This document shows positions 59,351 through 64,000 of a stretch of DNA of 64,000 nucleotides, piece after piece. The first letter of the stretch is position 1. Each line of letters begins with the position of its first letter. The DNA comes from an uncultured Bacteroidota bacterium (lineage in GTDB: Bacteria; Bacteroidota; Bacteroidia; Bacteroidales; F082), in the NCBI GenBank assembly GCA_937912115.1, contig CALDOI010000143.1, positions 1-64,000 of the forward strand, in the 5' to 3' direction. The notes beneath the pieces were generated by a model, which ran no database searches, was not told the DNA's origin, and saw only the letters and a program-made list of their open reading frames with translations. A program made the position numbers and the translations under genes.

Positions 59351-61156
59351 ATGTTTGATCAGGATATAAAATATCTAAAATTTAAAACCTATTTAAATAC
59401 TTATTGTCCTCATTGTCACAATAGTTTCAATGTTGAAAAGAAAGAGGAAAAGAGTATTGTTTTTAAAGCTCGATATGAAAATAATGATATGGAGCTTAAA
59501 TTAAGTCCGTATCTTGATGTATTTGAGATAGAGACTTCTGTCCCTATCAAAAAAGGCGACATTCTGGATGATGTAATTTGTCCAAAATGTAACCAAAGTA
59601 TTCTTAATTCTGAAATAAAATGTGGTGATTGTGGCTCCAATGTTGGTGAAGTAATGATATCAGCATTATCAAAACTGATGCCCTTCTACCTATGCACAAA
59701 AAGTGGGTGTGAGTGGCACGGGCTCTCAAAATCTGACGAAAGAAAACTACAGCTTAAGATACCCAGGCAAGATATGCCTGAACAAGACCAGAAATTACGT
59801 GTTAGTAATTATCAGGAGGTACCATATGGATATACTGGCGAATTGGCCTTACTTGAAGCAGGAAGGTGTTTACAATGTAAAAAGCCCCTTTGTGTTGATG
59901 GTTGTCCGGTAAATATCGATATTCCGTCTTTTATTGCTCTAATAGCTGAAGAGAAGTTTGATGAAGCTGCTAAGAAGATTAAAGAAAAAAATATTCTTCC
60001 CTCTATTTGCGGAAGAGTTTGTCCTCAAGAAGATCAATGTGAAAAACATTGCATTGTTGGTGTAAAAGATAAGCCTGTTGCAATTGGCAGGCTTGAGCGC
60101 TTTGTTGCTGATTATGAACGCAAAATGGATTTAGTTAAAGCTCCTATAATTGGTGTCGAAAATGGTAAACGCATTGCTGTAGTTGGATCAGGACCAGCAG
60201 GTCTTACTGTTGCTGCCGATATGCGGCAACACGGTTATGGAGTTACCATTTTTGAAGCATTACACGAAACGGGAGGAGTTCTTACATATGGAATTCCTGA
60301 ATTTAGATTACCTAAATCCATTGTTCAGTTCGAAATTAACTACTTGCAGGAAATGGGCTGCAGGATTGAAACAAACCATGTTATAGGCCCATTGATTACG
60401 CTTGACGAACTACTCGAAAACTTTGACGCAGTATTTATTGCCGTTGGGGCAGGCTTACCTGTGTTTATGAATATCGAAGGCGAAAGTCTGGGAAATGTGT
60501 TCTCAGCAAATGAGTATCTCACCAGAATGAACCTAATGAAAGCGTACAAATTCCCGGAATATGACACACCCATGCCAGCCGGTAGTAAGGTAGCAGTTAT
60601 TGGGGGGGGTAATGTTGCCATGGACTGCGCAAGAACAGCAAAAAGATCAGGGGCAGAAGAAGTAACAATTATATACAGGAGATCACGATCAGAACTTCCT
60701 GCAAGAGGTGAAGAAGTTCATCATGCTGAAGAAGAAGGTATTATTTTTAAATTATTAAATAACCCTGTAAAATATATTGGCACCGACAGTAACAAGATAA
60801 AAGCCATTGAGTGCATAAAGATGGAACTTGGTGAACCCGATGCATCGGGAAGAAGAAGGCCAATTCCAATTGAGAATTCAAATTTTACTGTGGAATGTGA
60901 TCTCGCTATTGTCGCAATTGGTAACGGCCCAAACCCAATATTATTCCAATCTTCGCCCAACCTCAAGTTAAACAAATGGGGGTATATTGAAGTAAATCCA
61001 GAGACCAACGAAACTTCCATACCCAATGTTTATGCAGGAGGTGATATTGTTACCGGATCTGCAACAGTTATACTGGCGATGGGTGCTGGACGAATAGCGG
61101 CAAATGCGATGCACAAAAAGCTATCGGCAAAACCAAAAAAGAATAAAAAAGCATAA
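59351..61156 (+). CDS. GltA/GltD-like NADPH-dependent glutamate synthase homologue (NfnB-like) with N-terminal zinc-ribbon module
   Basis: N-terminal YCPHCHN..ICPKCNQ..CGDCGSNV..YLCTKSGCEWHG; then CLQCKKPLCVDGCPVNIDIP, VCPQEDQCEKHCIVG, GSGPAGLTVAADM, GGGNVAMDCARTAKRSGA. Confidence 0.93.
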   Translation: MFDQDIKYLKFKTYLNTYCPHCHNSFNVEKKEEKSIVFKARYENNDMELKLSPYLDVFEIETSVPIKKGDILDDVICPKCNQSILNSEIKCGDCGSNVGEVMISALSKLMPFYLCTKSGCEWHGLSKSDERKLQLKIPRQDMPEQDQKLRVSNYQEVPYGYTGELALLEAGRCLQCKKPLCVDGCPVNIDIPSFIALIAEEKFDEAAKKIKEKNILPSICGRVCPQEDQCEKHCIVGVKDKPVAIGRLERFVADYERKMDLVKAPIIGVENGKRIAVVGSGPAGLTVAADMRQHGYGVTIFEALHETGGVLTYGIPEFRLPKSIVQFEINYLQEMGCRIETNHVIGPLITLDELLENFDAVFIAVGAGLPVFMNIEGESLGNVFSANEYLTRMNLMKAYKFPEYDTPMPAGSKVAVIGGGNVAMDCARTAKRSGAEEVTIIYRRSRSELPARGEEVHHAEEEGIIFKLLNNPVKYIGTDSNKIKAIECIKMELGEPDASGRRRPIPIENSNFTVECDLAIVAIGNGPNPILFQSSPNLKLNKWGYIEVNPETNETSIPNVYAGGDIVTGSATVILAMGAGRIAANAMHKKLSAKPKKNKKA

Positions 61157-61186
61157 ATATTATCGCTCAATAGCTATTTAACTTAG

Positions 61187-61222
61187 AAAACCACTTTCAC
61201 AAATTATGAAGGTGGTTTTTTT
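61187..61222 (+). terminator. rho-independent terminator after the NfnB-like gene
   Basis: AAAACCACTTTC / GAAGGTGGTTTT stem with trailing T run. Confidence 0.85.
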
Positions 61223-61337
61223 ATGGAAACATCTATTAAATATTACTATTTAGATACATTATAAATTTTTATTTTTCAAGCAGTAACATAACAATTTCCT
61301 ATTTTTACAAACTAATTTTTTTAATCGAAATAATCAG

Positions 61338-61856
61338 ATGCGAATAACAAGAATCAATACAAATATTGGAGAAATTGACCAGCAAAAAGTAGATCTCTCA
61401 TCCATTGATTCCCTCATAGAAAAGTACAAAAATAAAAAGGGAAATATGATCCCAATCTTACAGGGAGTTCAAGAAATATATGGATATATTCCGAAAGATG
61501 CATTTTTAAAAGTATCAAAAGAAACACAACTTGAACTTAGTGACATGTACGGTGTTGCTACATTTTATGCTCAGTTTCGATTAAAACCAGCTGGTAAACA
61601 TGTGGTTAAGGTTTGTCATGGAACCGCATGTCATGTTCAGAATGCAAAAGAACTTACCGTTGCTCTTCAAGATTCATTAAAAGTGAGCGATGGAGAAACA
61701 ACTGATGATGGTTTATTTACTTTGGAATCGGTAGCATGCCTGGGGTGTTGTTCCTTAGCTCCTGTATTGATGATTGGTGATGAAACTTATGGAAAACTGA
61801 ACGGAGATAAAGCTATTAAAATTGTTAGGGATATCAAACGACAAGAATCTAATTAA
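61338..61856 (+). CDS. NuoE/HydC-like [2Fe-2S] subunit
   Basis: ILQGVQEIYGYIP, YGVATFYAQFRL, VCHGTACHVQNA, ESVACLGCCSLAPVLMI. Confidence 0.95.
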   Translation: MRITRINTNIGEIDQQKVDLSSIDSLIEKYKNKKGNMIPILQGVQEIYGYIPKDAFLKVSKETQLELSDMYGVATFYAQFRLKPAGKHVVKVCHGTACHVQNAKELTVALQDSLKVSDGETTDDGLFTLESVACLGCCSLAPVLMIGDETYGKLNGDKAIKIVRDIKRQESN

Positions 61857-61857
61857 T

Positions 61858-63636
61858 ATGGAAAATACAAAAATAATAGTTGGCCTTGGAAGTTGTGGTA
61901 TTGCAGCCGGAGCAAAAAAAGTATACGATAAGTTTCTAAGCATTCAAGAATCTGGCAACCTATCATTCGATCTACAAAAAACATCTTGTATTGGGATGTG
62001 CTACCGTGAACCTCTTGTTGAGGTTATTGACAGCAATGGATCGTACATGTATGGCGAAATAGACGAAAATAAAGCATCCGAAATAATAGAAGAGCACATT
62101 TTAAAAAACACACCAATAGTAGACTATGTTGTTAAAGCCGACACTTTTAAAACCGACGACAATGCTTTTATTGATGATCAGGTAAAGATTACCCTTAGAA
62201 ATTGCGGTTATATTGATCCGGAAAATATTGACGAGTATGAAGCACGTGATGGTTATCGAGCAATTAAAAAAATTGCAGGGCATCAGGTTTCGCGTCTTGA
62301 TGTAATTCAAACTATAATCGATTCGGGCTTACGAGGACGAGGTGGTGGTGGTTTTCCAACTGGATTAAAATGGAAATTCGCAAATAATAACAAAGCCCAG
62401 GAAAAATATATTATTTGTAATGCCGATGAAGGTGATCCGGGTGCATTTATGGACAGATCGGTGCTTGAGGGTGATCCCCATTCCGTTCTCGAAGGAATGA
62501 TAATCGGAGCCTATGCCATTGAGGCAACTGGAGGTGTTATTTATTGTAGAGCTGAATATCCACTGGCAATTGTTCGTTTGCAAATCGCCATCGAGCAGGC
62601 ACGTAAAAAGGGATACCTTGGTAACAATATACTTGGAATTCACGGTTTTAATTTTGATATCTATATAAAAGAAGGTGCCGGAGCATTTGTTTGTGGTGAA
62701 GAAACTGCGTTGATTGCCTCCATTGAAGGTGAACGTGGAATGCCTCGCAAACGTCCTCCATTCCCCGCCGCTTCAGGTTTATGGAAACAGCCAACAAACA
62801 TCAACAACGTTGAAACATTGGCAAATATCCCATGGATAATTATAAATGGTGCTGCTGAATATGCCAAATATGGAACCGATAGAAGCAAGGGCACAAAAGT
62901 CTTTGCCCTTGTGGGTAAAATTGCACGTTCGGGACTAGCTGAAGTGCCAATGGGTATGAGCATAAGAGACGTTATATTTAAAATTGGGGGTGGAATTCAA
63001 AACAATAAGAAGTTTAAAGCTGTTCAAATGGGTGGCCCTTCCGGGGGATGTATCCCTGAACATCTACTCGATACAATTGTAGATTATGATTCGGTAAATG
63101 CTACAGGTGCCATTATGGGATCAGGCGGAATGGTTGTAATGGACGAAGATACATGTATGATCAATGTTGCTAAATTCTTCCTCGACTTTACTGAAAAAGA
63201 GTCATGCGGCAAATGTACATTCTGTCGAATTGGAACAAAACGAATGCTTGAGATCTTAACCCGAATTACCGAAGGTAAGGGCAAAGAAGGAGATATTGAA
63301 AAACTGGAAGAACTATCATACCAAATAAAAGACAGTTCACTTTGTGGGTTGGGACAAACGGCACCAAACCCGGTGCTAACAACGATTAAGTATTTCCGAC
63401 ATGAGTATGAGGCTCACATACACGACAAAAGATGTCCTGCCAAAGTATGTACTAGCTTACTAACTTTTGAAATAATTCCTGATAAGTGCACAGGATGTAC
63501 TATTTGCGCAGTGAAGTGCCCAACAGATGCAATTGATGGAGCACGCAAAGAGGTACACTTTATACGTGAGGAAGATTGTATTCAATGTGGTACCTGCTTC
63601 GCAAAATGCAGGTTTGATGCAATTAAGGTTTTTTAA
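61858..63636 (+). CDS. NuoF/HydB-like NADH-binding subunit with C-terminal 2x[4Fe-4S] ferredoxin domain
   Basis: GLRGRGGGGFPTGLKWKF, CNADEGDPGAFMDRSVLEGDPH, SCGKCTFCRIGTKRMLEIL, CTGCTICAVKCPTDAI, CIQCGTCFAKC. Confidence 0.96.
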   Translation: MENTKIIVGLGSCGIAAGAKKVYDKFLSIQESGNLSFDLQKTSCIGMCYREPLVEVIDSNGSYMYGEIDENKASEIIEEHILKNTPIVDYVVKADTFKTDDNAFIDDQVKITLRNCGYIDPENIDEYEARDGYRAIKKIAGHQVSRLDVIQTIIDSGLRGRGGGGFPTGLKWKFANNNKAQEKYIICNADEGDPGAFMDRSVLEGDPHSVLEGMIIGAYAIEATGGVIYCRAEYPLAIVRLQIAIEQARKKGYLGNNILGIHGFNFDIYIKEGAGAFVCGEETALIASIEGERGMPRKRPPFPAASGLWKQPTNINNVETLANIPWIIINGAAEYAKYGTDRSKGTKVFALVGKIARSGLAEVPMGMSIRDVIFKIGGGIQNNKKFKAVQMGGPSGGCIPEHLLDTIVDYDSVNATGAIMGSGGMVVMDEDTCMINVAKFFLDFTEKESCGKCTFCRIGTKRMLEILTRITEGKGKEGDIEKLEELSYQIKDSSLCGLGQTAPNPVLTTIKYFRHEYEAHIHDKRCPAKVCTSLLTFEIIPDKCTGCTICAVKCPTDAIDGARKEVHFIREEDCIQCGTCFAKCRFDAIKVF

Positions 63637-63664
63637 TTTTTTTGAATAAAGAAAGATATTAGAA

Positions 63665-64000
63665 ATGAGTGATACTATTAATGTAACATTAGACGGGAAA
63701 ATAACTCAGGCAAACAGTGGTGAAACGATCCTTGATGTTGCCAAAAAAAATAATATAGAAATACCAACCCTTTGTCACGATCCCCGACTTAAGCCATTTA
63801 CTTCATGCTATGTTTGTGTTGTTGAAGTTCAGGGGTTACGAGGATTGCAACCTTCATGTTCCACCAAGGTAACCGAAGGAATGAATATTGAAACCAATAA
63901 CGATAAGGTAAGAAAAGGTCGCAAAACCGCCCTCGACCTCATGCTCAGCAATCATTATGCCGACTGTACTGCACCTTGTATACAAACCTGTCCCGCTGGA
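63665..64000 (+). CDS. partial (runs off window): [2Fe-2S] ferredoxin-type N-terminus, probably joined to a GltD-like Fe-S/FAD module
   Basis: MSDTINVTLDGKITQANSGETILDVAKKNNIEIPTLCHDPRLKPFTSCYVCVVEVQG...LMLSNHYADCTAPCIQTCPAG; ORF open to the window edge. Confidence 0.8.
   Translation, partial: MSDTINVTLDGKITQANSGETILDVAKKNNIEIPTLCHDPRLKPFTSCYVCVVEVQGLRGLQPSCSTKVTEGMNIETNNDKVRKGRKTALDLMLSNHYADCTAPCIQTCPAG

Overview
64 kb of an AT-rich Bacteroidetes-type chromosome (TAnnTTTG promoters, TonB-dependent receptor, T9SS sorting tail, fused E1 alpha/beta). Most of it is dense, ordinary housekeeping sequence: gapdh, pyrG, yidC, gadB/gadC, exonuclease III, fused E1, crcB, rlmL-like, frr, pyrH, secA, lepA, gdh, slyD. 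I found no rRNA, tRNA, CRISPR array, prophage or transposase. Four regions look non-routine. (1) 44.4-56.4 kb: three paralogous PEP/pyruvate-binding (PPDK_N, ATP-grasp-like) proteins that lack a recognisable phosphohistidine swivel domain. They share a different C-terminal domain (GRWG...G[ST]HFF), carry REC or GAF-like modules, and sit with a TPR-PAS histidine kinase and glutamate dehydrogenase. (2) 57.5-64 kb: an Nfn/HydBC-like flavin/Fe-S gene cluster with a Cys-rich zinc-ribbon module present three times, once fused to the N-terminus of the NfnB/GltD-like subunit. (3) 3.9-5.6 kb: an SPFH / PH-like membrane protein / tiny ribbon-helix-helix operon, with a perfect palindrome over its predicted -33 box; the 54-aa RHH gene is absent from the supplied ORF track. 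(4) 10.7-12.2 kb: an exported lipoprotein combining FnIII-like, F5/8C-like and class-I glutamine amidotransferase domains, directly upstream of gadC-gadB. Several intergenic inverted and tandem repeats are also reported. All family calls come from reading motifs; no database search was possible.
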